From Solen grandis (lineage: Eukaryota > Mollusca > Bivalvia > Adapedonta > Solenidae), in the NCBI GenBank assembly GCA_021229015.1, contig CM037778.1, positions 19,537,214 through 19,601,213 of the forward strand: a DNA stretch of 64,000 bases. The letters run 5' to 3'. The notes under the pieces were generated by a model. It saw only the letters and a list, made by a program, of their open reading frames with translations. It had not been told where the DNA came from and searched no databases. The first letter of the stretch is position 1; every line of letters begins with the position of its first letter. The position numbers and the translations under genes are program-made. Positions 12,023 through 25,255 of this stretch are shown in pieces.

Positions 12023-12269
12023 CTCGAAGACGCTAAATCCGATATTTTCTTCCTCACTTTGCTCAACAGGTACACATCTTTTTGGATTTTGGGCATGGTT
12101 TAAGAATCGATGGCCGGTGGTATTGCAGTATGTACGTCCTGCATGAACTCAAAATAGTGGAGATGTGTCTTTCACCGAGGCAGACTTCCCCGACGACCAC
12201 CCACCCAAGCTTTAGCTGTTGAGCATAAGCTTCCTTAGGTAATCGTATCCTATCCAGCACATGGTTTGC

Positions 12270-12542
12270 TTACATTAAGTCTTTACCAATAAGAAGAGAG
12301 ATTTCAGCTCTGTCATTCACAGGCTCGATTTTGTCTGATAAGTCATGCAGATAAGGATGATGTCTCACAGCATCTGGAGTGGGTATTTCATATCTGTCGC
12401 TAGGTATCTTGTCGCATTCTATAAAGGCTGGCAGTTGCATAGAAGTAACCACATCCAAAGATTCAACAAGGAAATCGTTTGCTCTTCTTCCTAGCATAAC
12501 TGCTTTGCCTGTGCTGCTCTTCTGGTTTGCAATGCACACCAA
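12270..12542 (-). pseudogene. BEL/Pao aspartic protease region (A16/DUF1758-like)
   Basis: A ninety-codon open piece ends in ISLLIGKDLM, the LLIG..  motif typical of the retropepsin-like domain of BEL/Pao polyproteins. The N-terminal catalytic segment is degraded. It lies between the gag knuckle and the RT, as expected. Confidence 0.7.
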
Positions 12543-12563
12543 AGAAGTCTAACAAATCTCCAC

Positions 12564-14492
12564 TCACCAACCACACACTTTTGTACATGCATATCTGATA
12601 TCGCTCTGTGGCCTGCCTTTGGGTATACGTATACTTAGCTCCCCGCCATGGTTTTGTGCGGATTCTGCCTGACTAATCTTTGGGATATGCAAAACTGTGT
12701 TGTGGTACTTGCTTCCACAATCTTTACATGAAATGGCATCTCTACAACCCCTTTTCAAATGTTCTTTAGAATTACAACATCTGTAACAAATACCATTATC
12801 TTTCAATAACTTTAGTCTTTCCTTCAAAGGTTATGTCTTGAATGACCTACACTCGTTCAGAGAGTGATTTGATGAATGAATGATGCATCTTACATAGGTA
12901 TTGTCAGTATCCCCTTGGATGACAGTCTTTTTAATACTGATCCTTTCATTGTGAACTGGTATCTCACGGCGACGATGAGCATCCGTATTTGCGTCAAAAT
13001 TGAAACCAAGGTCATTTAACTGTCTTGCAATGCTTCTTACAAACTCAACAAAGAATGAGAATGGCGGGTAAGCTACCTCGTGATTTTGCTTGTAAGTAGA
13101 TGCCTGGTTTCGCTACTTTAACTGAATCCCTAATGGTAACTTGTCGGGTTGACCCCAATTGATGTGTCGAAATAACACATAAGTGGTTGTAATTTCACTT
13201 CTGACTTCAACGATGAAATCTCTGCTAGCATGTCATGCAGATCATAGTACTTCTCTCTATCCTTGCTTGTCAGTTTTGGGAATTTTTCCAGCTTTTACCG
13301 GACTGATGATTTTATCAGCTCTGGTGATCCGTAGCACTCATTTAGGCGTTCCCAAATTTTTTCTACACAATGTCCCGCATTGTCAATATTTGACACTCTT
13401 TTTGTTTGAGCGAACTGTGATGATTTGGGACCCAACCATTTCACAAGGAGGTCGGCTTCTTCGGATGTTGTAACTTCCAATTTACTTAATATATTTGAAA
13501 AACTGTTTTTCCATGTGGTGAACATTTCCGGTTTATCATTGAACCGTTCAAATCTCGACTGCAACATATCTTTTTTTAAAAGGAAACGTGAAAGTTCGGT
13601 GAACTGAACATAGTCACTATGTGTCTTTATGTTCTGGTTTTCATGCTCATAATCATTTGTACCGAATTGTCTCTGGTATTTTACATACTGTTCTGTACGT
13701 TCATTAACAACATCGCTATTCACTTCTGTTTTGTTTTCTGTACATTCTATATCTTGCACTGCCTCATGCTCTGCATTTTCCATCTCTGCATTTCGTTATG
13801 TGTCTAACATTTCTAATTCTATTTTATATTGTGATTGTTTCAATTGCAATTCTGCTTGGCGCATTTCCAGCTCAGCCTCTTTGTTTGCGAACCGTAAAGA
13901 AGCCTTTGCAGCCCCAGCTTTAGCTCTTTTCTCTAATAGAAGTGATGTGGACGAAGCAGAAGACCTATATGAATGTCTTAATTGCTTGTCAGCAGTATTG
14001 TGACTAGAGCGTTTTGATCCATGATCTGAAAGTTTCTCTAAAGAATGTTTAGACTTCATATGTGAATCATGATGATCAGAATGTTCTGGAGACTGGCCTT
14101 ATTGTCCTTGCATTTACTTGATTACTACTTCAATATTACTTTTAAACATGTTCACTATCTCTTTGTACATGCAATTCCTTTACACTGGCAGACGTATTAT
14201 AGCGTATCAGCCATGAAAACAGTTCCTCTGTGAGACTAGTATAATCATGTAAACAGTTGCTTATGAGTACCAAGTTCTTGCCAACATCTTCTTTGTCCAA
14301 GTCTCCATCATGAAATACCCTGCACTCAAACTGTATCCTCTGTTCGATGACTCCGATACGCTTCTTGTAGCCGTGAAGTGTAGCTTCATAGAGATCTGCA
14401 CCGTTTTCGGTGAGTGTCCTGGTCCAACGCCCTTCCATTTCCTGTTCTCGTCTGTCCGGGTCTGAGTCCATTGCTGTGCGGAGCTTCTTCAC
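12564..14492 (-). pseudogene. BEL/Pao gag region (broken)
   Basis: This is a chain of open pieces in different frames. 14142-14492 is an alpha-helical N-terminal part. 13796-14059 is a Ser/His-rich stretch followed by an Ala/Glu/Gln coiled coil. 13295-13783 is DUF1759-like with FTTWKNSFSNIL, LVKWLGP and ERLNECYGSPELI. 12564-12827 holds Cys/His knuckles (CYRCCNSKEHLKRGC, CKDCGSKYH). Several stops separate the pieces. Confidence 0.8.
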
Positions 14493-14502
14493 TGTACTGT
14501 CT

Positions 14503-14987
14503 TGACACAGTTAAACCTTTTATTTGTCATCAGTCGGCAGGGTGAAGAACTACAAAGAGAAATGATGAAAACCTAATCAATGCCATGTCACAATGCACTG
14601 CTTAATTATCAATAAACACAAATACAATCTCTCATGTGACAAAAATAATACTATTTCTCCTATTTAGCTGAAGAATACTGTATTTCAAGGGAGACAACTG
14701 CAGTTGACAAGCCACATGACGTAACTACAGTTATTCCCCTTGTACTAAGATGCAAACAGATATACCATAATACAGCTATTCAGGTATCATACAAGCTGAA
14801 AATCATAACAACTGAATGTTTAACTGTATACATGTACTTTGTAATATAAAACACTGATAGCGCTGACTTTGCTCAATGTTCAATGGCGACGATAATAAGA
14901 AAACGCTTTGAATTGATAAAATTCACTAAATCAAGCTATACTACTTGGACCAAGCTTATCTGACACTGAGAGACGTGAACTTAAGTC

Positions 14988-15030
<43 letters not shown>

Positions 15031-15395
15031 ACTGGATCTACCTGAACTCTCAAGCATGAAAGGTAACAACACAATGCAATACAAATCACCAGGAATAGAC
15101 TGTAGCTTTGTAAAGGTCTCACGTGGCCATTTTTGGGGGTCTAAAATATTGCTCAACAGGCATACATATATACAAATATCTTAACAAAATGGCTGTCCGA
15201 TCATTTATATTTTTATATGACTTCTTACGCTGTGATTAGCCAAAGAAGGGTAGAAATCATCTCCAAGTGATGTTGACGGAGAACGTAAATGAAAAGCAGG
15301 AAAATGGCGGAGGATAGTATTAAAATCAAGCACCTGCGCGAAAAGTGCGAAGGGTAGTACTTCACTCTAGAACATTTGGCCCAAAATCCAGCACA
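14503..15395 (-). repeat. 5' LTR of the BEL/Pao element, with (TA)n expansion
   Basis: Partner of the repeat at 7854-8719. A (TA)n run at about 14989-15027 is expanded here; the other LTR has only a short catatatatc at that point. The element-proximal end at about 14503 is uncertain by 10-20 bp. Confidence 0.85.
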
Positions 15396-15855
15396 GACAG
15401 AGAGAGAACAAGAGAGAGTCATGTATATCCAGGTTATCTTTCTGAGTAATTTACGCAGTAATATTTTGTATACTGGCAGTCAATAAATTTACAGCCGATA
15501 CCCGTGCCACAACATCTAAGAAATATCAAACTGCGTTAAAAAATTTTGGATAGTCGAAAAACTACTACATAAACTTTTTCTTGAAATTTCGAATTATAGT
15601 CAAATAATTTTTGTTTCAATGATCTCAAAATGAAAAACGTGAACATTGTTTAGCAATTCTTAGCTAGGACAGAAAATTGTAAGTCGCAGGTCAATCAGGT
15701 TTTATTGACGGATAAATTATTTAATTTAATCACGTAACAAGCAGGGTGTAGGACTTTGTAATATTGTGCTCCTATAAATTTCTAAGTTTTCGCATGGATG
15801 TGTTAACGAACAATTCACCAATTTGAGCGTGATAGTGTAAGAAGATACCAGCTTC

Positions 15856-16963
15856 ATGTCGGAAAACCAGAAACATTCAAGAAGAAAGAAAAGGAGACGA
15901 ATAGCGACAGAAAAACGTCGAGCTTCTGGTTGACCTGGAACGGATACCGACGGATATTACCAACCTGAGCACGACTCGTCCGTGCAACAAAGTGCGGAGA
16001 GAAATACACCGAGTGTATCGCATGTATTGGACTCAGAGACTCATACAATCAAAAATCAGGACCTCTATGAGACAAGTAATGATTATGTACGTTCTGTGAT
16101 TAATTTTAATGCATCTCCAGCTGCTATGAACTTTGGACAGCAAGCGCAAGTAGGCCCGAACAACACAAATACACCACAAGCAGCAAATATGTTTGTCCAA
16201 CCAATTGCCCCACCCGTTTGGGCGGTGCCACTTCTTGAAGACATCAAATCAATAAAGGCAGCTCTCAAAAATATCGATCAAATTGAGCAATCTGTTAAAG
16301 CCATCAATGCAAAATCTCATTAATTGAAACGAAAGTCACGACATTAGAAACCAAATACAATGATTTGGAACTTTCAATGGCTTTTATTGAGAAGTCATTC
16401 GAGGAATAAAGGACAGAGCTAAAGAAATCCAAAGACGAGGTTCAAACAATATGAAAACTAAATAACGAAATGGACAAGTCCCTTAAAGACTTGAAACTCA
16501 GAGAATAAGAAACAAATGATAAATTGATAAATTTGGTGGCGAGATCCATGAGGGAAAACCTTATTTTCTATGAAATAACAGAAACAGTTCCATCACAAGA
16601 AAACGGCTCCCACAATTCTGAAGACTGTGAAAACCTTGTTAAAGAGCTTATCACTAATAAAATGAGCTTATACACTTCAGATATGGAGTAAGACCGGGCC
16701 CGCCCACTGAAAAGACCGAAAGCCAGGAAACCACGTCCAATCGTGGTTAAGTTCCACCAATACACAGATCGTGAGAAAGTAAGATTTCGATCATACGACG
16801 ATAACGTCAAGAGGGACCTAATAGATTCGAACCAGGGTGTTGGTATACAAACCCCAAGACAACACATGGATGCTAGAAAAGCACTGCATGAACACGCCAA
16901 ATGCGAGGAAGTCAGAGGAAGGAAGACACGCATAGCGGGTAAAAAAAAACTGTACGTAAGTTA
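15856..16963 (+). pseudogene. LINE ORF1 protein relic
   Basis: ATG at 15856 starts a basic stretch (RRKKRRRIATEKRR), interrupted by TGA near 15934 and continuing in frame to 16321. After a frame change there is a coiled-coil-like part and an L1-type ORF1 core (SMRENLIFYEI, RPIVVKFHQYTDREKVRF). At least five stops are present. It would have been the RNA-binding chaperone of the element. Confidence 0.75.
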
Positions 16964-17040
16964 ACGGCAACGTCAGTGATGACGTTCACGGTGGTTATTA
17001 GGGGCGTCAGGGGAAATATCTTAATATTATTTCCTAGAAT

Positions 17041-17822
17041 GTAAATAGCCTTGCCAGAACAATCTTAGACCCAGATTTCATACAAATGATGAATTCATAC
17101 GATCAGATAATTTTAACAGAAACATGGATATCAAGAAATACACATATAAATCTGGATATTGTCGGAGACGATAGTATACACTTATTTGGAAATAAATCAT
17201 GTTATACAAATAGAGGTAGATTTAGCGGGGGAATAAGTGTTTATTTTAAACAAAATATTGACAAACACATTAAATTTGTAGAAAAAGATCAACACGGAAT
17301 ATTATGGGTAGAAATTAATGAAGACTTATTTGCACCCCAGGAAAAGGTTTACATATGTTGTACATATATACCACCAAGCAACTCAAATGTTATTAATACT
17401 TACAATTTCGATTCTTTGAAGAAATAGAACAGGGTCTGGAAAAATATAAACAAAAAGGTGAATGTTTTTAGTAGGAGATCTAAATTGTCGCACCTCAAAT
17501 GTCCAAGATAAACTGGACAGTAATATGTATGTTGGCAATGACAGCCAAGCTGTCAGATATTGTAAACATTCCACCACGTGTTTCCATGGATCACGAGATC
17601 GATAGTAACGGTAGGCGACTAGTAGAGCTGTGTCAGTTTACATCATGTGTTATCGCAAATGGACGTCTACACAGTGACTCGGGGGTAGGTGAATACACAG
17701 TCCACTCATCCAACGGATCAAGTGTCGTTGATTATCTTATATTGAACATTGATGATTTGTATTGTTTAAGTGATTTTAATATTTTAGAACCAAATGAATG
17801 TTCAGACCATTCAGATTTATAA
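17041..17822 (+). pseudogene. LINE endonuclease relic
   Basis: An AP-endonuclease-like fold is indicated by LTETWIS near 17107, VGDLNCR near 17470, NGRLHSDSGVGEYT, GSSVVDYLI and the terminal SDHSDL. The start motif has TAG where SWN would carry its Trp codon. At least two frame shifts occur at 17427-17500. Confidence 0.8.
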
Positions 17823-17869
17823 TTTAACTTACTTTAAACAAGAAATATCTTTAAAAAAGATATTCGGCG

Positions 17870-19150
17870 TAGGATGAAAGAAAAAGAATTTTCATCATGC
17901 ATAAATATACTTTAATTAAAAAAGGAAATATATGCAAAACACATTTCAAAGACTCTAATGTTATGATAGGTTATAAAAGCATTGTTGTAAATAATTGTAA
18001 AAAAACATGTCTAATTTTGGTAGTGAACAATGATGAATGGCAGTGTTTTTAACAAGGTTTATTTTGCAAATAAGAAAATAGTCCACGAGATGTGTACAAC
18101 AACAGGAATGTAGCAAAAAAAAGTACAATTTTAAAATAATGTCTATATATATTCAAAACAAAATGTACAGTAAAGAATGACTAGACTATTATACAAAAGA
18201 CACGACAGACCATTATCGTAAACAGGCTTACCTGCACCATAAAAAATTGTAAAATGATTAAAATCAGAATATGAAATGATTTGATATAACAAATATTTCA
18301 GAGTACCTCCAAATGTTCTTATTTAAAAGCAGTGTAATGTTATAGATTATCCTATGAACTATAAAAAAAGTCTATGATAATCCGCTCCATAAAACCTAAT
18401 TTAGTTCCAGGCTGATCATGTAATGAGCAGTTATCTGCTTGTTATAGTTAGGACATACAATTTTTTCTTCACCTTTATTTTATTTCTTACTGACAAAAGC
18501 TTGTTCAGGTCTGATTTTATCAGTTGTAAACGGTATCAAAATAGTTTATACAGGCATATACATTAATGATCAGCACCTTAAAGCATATATTCATTGATAA
18601 AGGACTTCTAGAACATTCCGAGGAAAAGCGCGCGAAAGACCGACGCACAACAAATTTAGTACGCACAACGAAATAGTTCAGTATTTTTTCTATGAAATAT
18701 ACTTATTTATAGACGGTGATACAAAAACTTATATCTGTAAATAGGCTTGTTTGATATTTGTCCATATCATTATTGCATATGACAATTATGATATAAAAGC
18801 GTTATTAGTTGTTTTGGTTTTGGCGAATTAATATTCAATGAGAGCATCTCGGCAGGCTGGAAGAATTCAATATACATAGGAATTAAGGGGTTTCATGTCA
18901 TAACACGGTGGATTCTTTTTTGTTGTTTTAAATCATTTTCACAAAGTAGCATTCCTCAATTGATGGAAAAGGATTGTATTTAACTTACTGAAATCACTTT
19001 CATGTTTACATCAAAAAGAAAAGTAATAACACCAAGCTGAATGATATATACAAGCTGCACCCCTTATTTACAGTAATTTTATAGTCCATAACGATGCGTT
19101 AACCAATAACAGAAGTCCTTTTATTCAGCTTAGAATTATTTACCGCTGTT
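17870..19150. other. non-coding insert within the LINE, origin unknown
   Basis: About 1.28 kb of AT-rich DNA separates the endonuclease C-terminus from the linker to the RT. It shows no coding frame and no LINE motif. It may be an insertion of another non-autonomous element, but I could not define its ends or a target duplication. Confidence 0.4.
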
Positions 19151-20922
19151 AGCGTACATTTGATTGGTTTAAGATGCGAGATGAAATCGAAATTATACAG
19201 CTACGCCGAAAAATGACCGATAAGAAAGTAGGCAATATGCTTTACGAAAAACGAATAAAATGGGAAGAAACAAGAAAAACTGAGATTACCGATATCCTTA
19301 ACTCAAAAGTAAATGACATTAGAGATTTATGTGACAAAATACAAAGAAATTAAACTATTGATTTATCACAGATTTATTTACAAATATTTTGCATGAATGC
19401 TGCAACAGAGTATTTGGCAAACAAAATAAAAACAATATAGATAATACTGACCAATAATAAAAAAAATAAGAAGCCTTGGTTTAATGCGGAATGCTTCAAT
19501 ATTCGATCAAAATTTAAAAAATGTAGAAATACCTTTCTGAAAGATAAATTAAATGATGAGGCGAGAAATGAATACGTGACGGCAAAGTCAGAGTATAATG
19601 AGATAAAAAGGAGATGTAAGAGCTCATATAACCTAAAACAATAGCGTGTACTGACTGACCTCAGTAAAAATCAATCAATCAATCAATATATTTATATTTT
19701 GTGAATGACATCTTGGAAAATATCAACTCTGAAATAAATGGTCTTTTCACACTTGATGATATTAAATTATATATTTTACCTTTGCACATGATGCGGTGCT
19801 TTTTGCACACAACCCTGAAGCCTTACAGTCATTACTAAATGACCTTTGTGATTACTGCAATACATGGAACTTAAAATTAAATGCCAATAAAAACAAAGTT
19901 ATGATATTTGAACTAGGGCGTTCTACTCCACACGATTTTTACATAAACGATACAATATTAGAGATTGTAACTTCTTTTAAATATCTTGGAATACACTTAT
20001 TCAAAAATGGCCACTTCTTAAGATCCAAAAATAAATTAGCCCGCCACTCTTTGTTTGCTCTACATAACTTATGCCTTGTATTTAACAAATTAGATTTGTC
20101 TGTAAATGAAAATGTAGACTATTTGACACCCTCGTAAGCCCAATTCTAAATTATGGCGCCGAAGTAACGGGTATATATCTATCAAAAAACATAGAAACAG
20201 TTCATTGTAATTTTTTTAGAAAAGTTTTTAACGTTGAAAAATCAACAAATGTAGATTGCCTTTACTGAGAACTCGGACGGTTCCCAGTAAAAATACAAAG
20301 GCAGATTATTATGTTTAAGTATTGGATAAAAATTCTTAATTCCACGGAAGATAACTTAATTACTTCTATGTATCAACTCTTTGAAGGCTGATGCTGATAG
20401 AAACATTTTTTACAACGGTAAAAACTGGGCCTAAGACATTAAAAGCATTGATCTGAATGTTATAAAATTAGAATTATTGATATATATAAGCAAACTTGGT
20501 ACGAGAATATTGATAACTCCCCGAGACTTACCTCTTATAGAATATACAAGCATAGTTTCGAGATGGAAAAGTATCTTAAATCAATTGATAATGTCAAATA
20601 TAGGAATGTTTTGTCAAAATTTAGTCACTCATCTCATGATCTATCTATCGAAAAAGGTCGACATGAAGGAGTACCAAGAGAAAATAGGACATGTATACAC
20701 TGTAACATGAACAAAATCGAAAACGAATATCATTTTTTATTAATACATGTATGTCCTAAATATTATGACCTTAGGAAAACATTTTTAAAGCCATATTTTT
20801 GTCAATGGCCTACACTTAAAAAATTCGAAATTTTAATGGAAATAAAAAATAAAACTATTCATAATTTATCAAAATATTTGTATTTTGCTTGTATAGAAAG
20901 AAATATTATTCAAAATGCATAA
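19150..20922 (+). pseudogene. LINE linker, RT and C-terminal relic
   Basis: The linker has KPWFNAECFNIRSKF near 19470. The fingers of the RT (over 100 residues) are missing: the linker passes through a caatcaatcaatca stretch straight to the sequence before the active site. The YADD motif reads FAHD (19781-19792), with one catalytic Asp replaced by His. Downstream come FKYLGIHLF (about 19975-20001) and a C-terminal knuckle CIHCNMNKIENEYHFLL near 20690-20740. Stop codons lie at about 20264 and 20390-20430. Confidence 0.8.
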
Positions 20923-21115
20923 CATTATTTTATGATTACTTTCATGCAGAATCCTCTTTGTAAACGGACTTAAAATGAGAATGTATATACATATATAAAT
21001 ACATGTGTCATTTTCACATTGTCTTACACTTTGCAATTGGTATACCATGTTGTTGGCTATAAATGCTTATTGTGCTATTTAATTCCAAATAAAGATTATG
21101 TTATGTTATGTTTAG
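20923..21115 (+). mobile_element. LINE 3' UTR and short-repeat tail
   Basis: After the C-terminal stop, about 190 bp run to AATAAAG at about 21088 and then ttatgttatgtt, the short tandem tail typical of CR1/L2-like elements. Confidence 0.7.
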
Positions 21116-23329
21116 TATGCACTTTATTAAAGACGTTGTCTGTTGTGTTATTCACAAGCTGTTGACACACCTTATTCTTATCAGCAGTTTCATGCATGAC
21201 TGATCACTTCCGGTCTGTATATGTTTTAGCCATGTGTCGGTTATGTAATGACTGCAGGGGGCATTCTTTGAAATAATCTTAACTGGGACACTGTTGTTAC
21301 AACCTTATTTATAACTATTTATCTTTAAGCATCTAGAATATCTTTCTTTAGATATGACATTTTAGATTTACTCAGTCCTTAATTTTTGGAAGTAAAAGGC
21401 ATCCAAAATGCCCTTCACCTTCCAAGATAAAAGAAGAATGTCACCCAACTGGAACCCAATAAAGCAACTAGTGGAGTCTGTATTTCACCTTTGGTGAATA
21501 TTGGCATATTGCCAATATATGGATATCATTTTAAATCACCCATGAAGAAATTAATCATGACAGAAAATTGCACCATTTTGCATTGTTACTTATTTATGAA
21601 TAATTAAAAGATCATTATTCATGTTAAGGCAGTAATAATAATTAGTTTGACTGTTTTCATAAACCTTTCAATTTTGTTGACATGCGTGATAATATAACAT
21701 AATTATTGTAAGTTCAATATTTTACTGAATTCTTATTATTTAACATCAGTAAAGGTTACTAATGTCTCGTACTATAATGTGAAGATAAGTAAACAATCAT
21801 TTGTCACAAATCAGCTGGTCTGAATTACTCTTATTTCACATAATCGAATTCCTTAGATTTTATTTACATTTGGTGTGTTTATTACATTCTTTTTAACCCA
21901 TAACTCTTTCCTATTTTAGCAATACTTAAAACAGGTATAGAACAGATACTGATTGTGACTGATATCAGTTACCCTCTCACCCCACTCCTAAGGCCATTTC
22001 AGCCTCCTGCTGGGTCCAGCCAGATAAAACCGTGAAGTACCCACATTCCATACATACCAATTTTCAATGCCTTTAATAACTTTCTTAAAGATTAACAGTC
22101 ATTTACGCAACACCTGAGATGTTTAATTTGTTAAGGATATATTATAAGCGAAGAAACTGTGTTATTTGATTACCACAATAACAAAAAGGTTATCCTTCCG
22201 TCAAAGATTAATTAGACTTCATGATACAATGTATACCTTTATTGTTTCATTCCATGTTACTTGTAATAAAAAACAAAAAAATGAGGATAAAACGGCAAAC
22301 GGCATTCCGGAAAGAAATACAGATTTGTGAAGACCGTCCCTGCTAACCTACCATATCGCTAGTCTCTTATCACCTGGTCACCTATGGTCACCGCTCAGCG
22401 TTTACGGGTCAGGCTGTTGATACCCGAGTCTGTTATCGATTTTTTTGGCGCAAAGGGAAACAAGTACTGTGTAACTACGTAGAGAGGTACTACGGACAAC
22501 CGAATATAAATCTTCTTTTTCACCGGGTTACCAGTTATAATTATTTCATATGTATCTCTACAATTGTTTCATTATATACAGACACATGTGTACGTCCGTA
22601 TGTATAAGTGGGTGAATGTAGTGTGTATCTATTAATCTATGGATGCATGTATGTGTGAATATATATTATCATTTTATTTATATATTCTTTAATATCATTT
22701 TTTTCTCTTACATATGAAAGTTTGAATACCTTTAATGGTATGTAAACTTGATTGAACTGCCATACTATAGCTCTGTAATTTGTGAACAAAAAAAAGAACC
22801 ATATTAGCTATGTCTATCTTTCTAGTCCTAAATATTTGTATTTAAATGCACACCACACGTAATTGAAAAAATATGTTGAAACTAAGTACTGACCATACAC
22901 ACAATTAATGCTAGGAGTGACAAAGGGTTCTGAGAGTATCCCCGTTTGTTTTTCTCATCATATATCGCACGAATCTAGCTGGAAATGAACACTTAAGTTT
23001 ATATATAAATAGTCATCAAGTGTGCTGCATTGCGGCAAAAGACGTTTTGCGTGCAAGCAGCACATGCGTTTTTTCCTTGAACCTCTTATATCAGCCGGAT
23101 ACTGACCATTACAGGCTGAAACATTGTATCACATTGAGATGTTTGCATGTTTTACACTGCGCAACAAACTAACGGCACATTCTAAACAAAAATTATTTAA
23201 TAAAAAAAGGAATGGAAAAAAAACCACTAGAAATGTGGACACAGATGCCCCCACAGCCGTTTTTTGTGTGTGTGTTATTGTTTTTTGTTTTGTTTTTTTG
23301 TTGAATGATAGCATGTCAAGAATCTTCGT
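21116..23329. other. intergenic, nothing recognised
   Basis: AT-rich sequence without coding motifs or clear repeats. Short tga/tgtg-rich microsatellite-like tracts occur at 22560-22680. Confidence 0.45.
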
Positions 23330-23650
23330 CATGTCTGACAGGGACTTCATACTAAAGGTTACAGTGACAATGAACGTTGAAATAGTGACCTCAAAATAAA
23401 TTGTGTTCATTTACTGGCATGGCGCCCTACTAGGTTTCACAAACCCAGGCTCTGCGGTTTTCCAGTTAATGGTCGGACAAGGATTACAATGTACAATGTA
23501 CACAGTGACCTTGGCCTTTGACCAAGCGACCTCAAAATCAATAGGGTTCATCTACTGGTAATGGCCAATATTCCAATTAGTTTTCACAAACCCAGGCCCT
23601 GTGGTTCTCCGGTAAATGATCGGACAAATTTTGGTCGTACAGCAGCAATG
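23330..23650 (+). repeat. two-unit interspersed repeat ('gtgaccttggcctttgacc')
   Basis: Two diverged units, at about 23400-23480 and 23545-23635, share ttcacaaacccaggc, ctg.ggtt.tcc and gt.aatg.tcggaca. The linking gtgaccttggcctttgacc word is frequent in mollusc intergenic DNA. Confidence 0.6.
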
Positions 23651-24472
23651 TTATATGCCGCCCACTTTTCATGTGGGGACATAAAAAGAAAAAAAATCAG
23701 CGTTAGTAAAACAAAAGTAACAACTGCAAATATTATCATACATTCTGTCTATAAAAATGTAATGTGTAAAATATTCAATGCGTATTTTTTGTAATCAGAA
23801 GTAATAAAATGTATGTATACAAAAACAATAAGCATGCATGTCAATTGTTGAAAGTAAACAAGCTTTTAAAGCCATAATAACGCTGGCAAAGACACAGTGT
23901 TTACCTTCTCTATATCAGTTTAAAATGGTGTTTGATATAAATAAAGGATAGAAAACGTATGTGTCGATAAATTTAGAAGATGTAAATACAATACATATAT
24001 GCTAGCCAGTGAATAAAAAAGAGGAAGGAAAAGGACATTGTAATAGAAGTAAGATATTGAAAAAAATACATTAATAAGTTTCGAACTCAGGGCCTGTAGA
24101 CCAGCAGACGAACGCTTAGATAACTGCACGATGGAGGATTTAAATCTTCAGTGCTTATGTAGCTTACTTTTACTTTGCCACTAAGGGATGATTCCAGAAG
24201 GGTAACTACGACGTTTTCTAAATTTGTAATCTAACACAGCCTGCTCCCTCAAAACTGTATTTTCATGTTTAAATAGGAAGATTGACTTATTATCTGTCAA
24301 CTGACAATCATGTAAAAGATGTGCACCTTGAAACTTCCATTTTAAGACTGAATATCCTAAAATGTTTTATGCCAACAAATAAAACAAATGTGTTTCTTCT
24401 GCCTTCGGCTGTTAACCAAGATTTATTCTTAATTGAAAAATCATGGAAAATTTATTTCAGACAGGTTTTGAC

Positions 24473-24560
24473 ATAACATATTCTTTATTTGGCATAAAAT
24501 TGTACAATACATATTTATAGCCAATACATAATACATTTTACGTATCATAAGTTTATTTTT
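24473..24560 (-). mobile_element. short LINE 3' tail fragment
   Basis: Read on the minus strand it ends gccaaataaagaatatgttatg, the same type of tail as the LINE ending at 21115. Only a stub is recognisable. Confidence 0.5.
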
Positions 24561-24959
24561 AGACCGGCTGCGTAAGTCGCGGTCTTTGGTAACAGTAGTC
24601 CAATATACACCTCGAAAATCAATATAACCGATTTAACTTTATACTTCGCTTTCATTTTGTGCTGATAAATAATAATGGACTATCTCACATATAGGCGTTT
24701 CAGAAAATGATTACGGTACTTATGAACTTGGTGTTTTTTCACACTAATAAAAAAGAAAAGATTTACGTTAGAGAAGAAAAATACTGTTTTGTGACCCACT
24801 TCGAGGACGTCAATTGGTTGAGTTTTGCATTTCATTATACTGCCGCCAGCCGTTTTAAATCGTTCCAAATCATAATAACATCACAGGAAAAGCTTTCTAG
24901 AAAGTCCGTAAGTGTAACTGCTTTAACTGTGCACGATGACAAGTGATGGAATTGTCTAA

Positions 24960-25255
24960 CGATCTTAAAAATATAATTTCCTTTTGAAAGGAAGGGTTGT
25001 CTAGTTTATTATCAACTAGTTTAACCAAATCCTCTGTTGCGTAATGGTAAAGTCTTGATTTCAGTATAAGAAGTAAGTATATAAAAAGTGATGTGCAGAA
25101 TTTTCATACAGCCATCTATTCATATACCAAGTTTCATAATATTATCTTAAATGTTTTTAAGTTATCGCGGGATCCAAATTTCCGGACATCCGAATGGACA
25201 GACAGGCGGAGGGCAAACCTATAGTCCCCTCCGGTGGGAGCTTAGGTTCACATTT
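24960..25255 (+). repeat. interspersed repeat ending in 'gggcaaacctatagtccc'
   Basis: The stretch ends with ggacagacaggcggagggc and cctatagtcccctccggtgg, a terminal sequence type frequent in mollusc repeats. A similar ggacggacggacggag word occurs at 48705-48725. Extent is approximate. Confidence 0.4.

Larger units (their letters stand above)
7854..15395 (-). mobile_element. degenerate BEL/Pao LTR retrotransposon
   Basis: The domain order read from right to left is gag (with DUF1759-like part and CCHC-like knuckle), A16-type aspartic protease, reverse transcriptase, RNase H, and integrase with a DUF5641-like C-terminus. This is the BEL/Pao layout. Direct repeats of about 850-880 bp at 7854-8719 and 14503-15395 are the LTRs. 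On the minus strand the 3' LTR starts TGTGCTGGAT just after a purine run (GGCGGGGAA), a good polypurine tract. The coding region is broken by stops and frame shifts, and the RT has lost a central block, so the copy is dead. No 5-bp target duplication was found at the presumed ends. Confidence 0.92.
15856..21115 (+). mobile_element. decayed L1/CR1-type non-LTR retrotransposon
   Basis: In order: ORF1 relic (15856-16963), apurinic-type endonuclease relic (17041-17822), endonuclease-RT linker (about 19150-19665), RT palm relic (19690-20137), C-terminal region with a C..C...H..C-type knuckle (20140-20922), and a 3' tail ending in attccaaataaag plus (ttatg)n. Many stops and shifts, the loss of the RT finger region, and about 1.3 kb of unrelated DNA between endonuclease and linker show it is inactive. 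Confidence 0.88.

Noticed and set aside
23124..23410. Overlapping open frames on both strands
   Set aside because: Caused by T-rich/A-rich low complexity and the start of an interspersed repeat.
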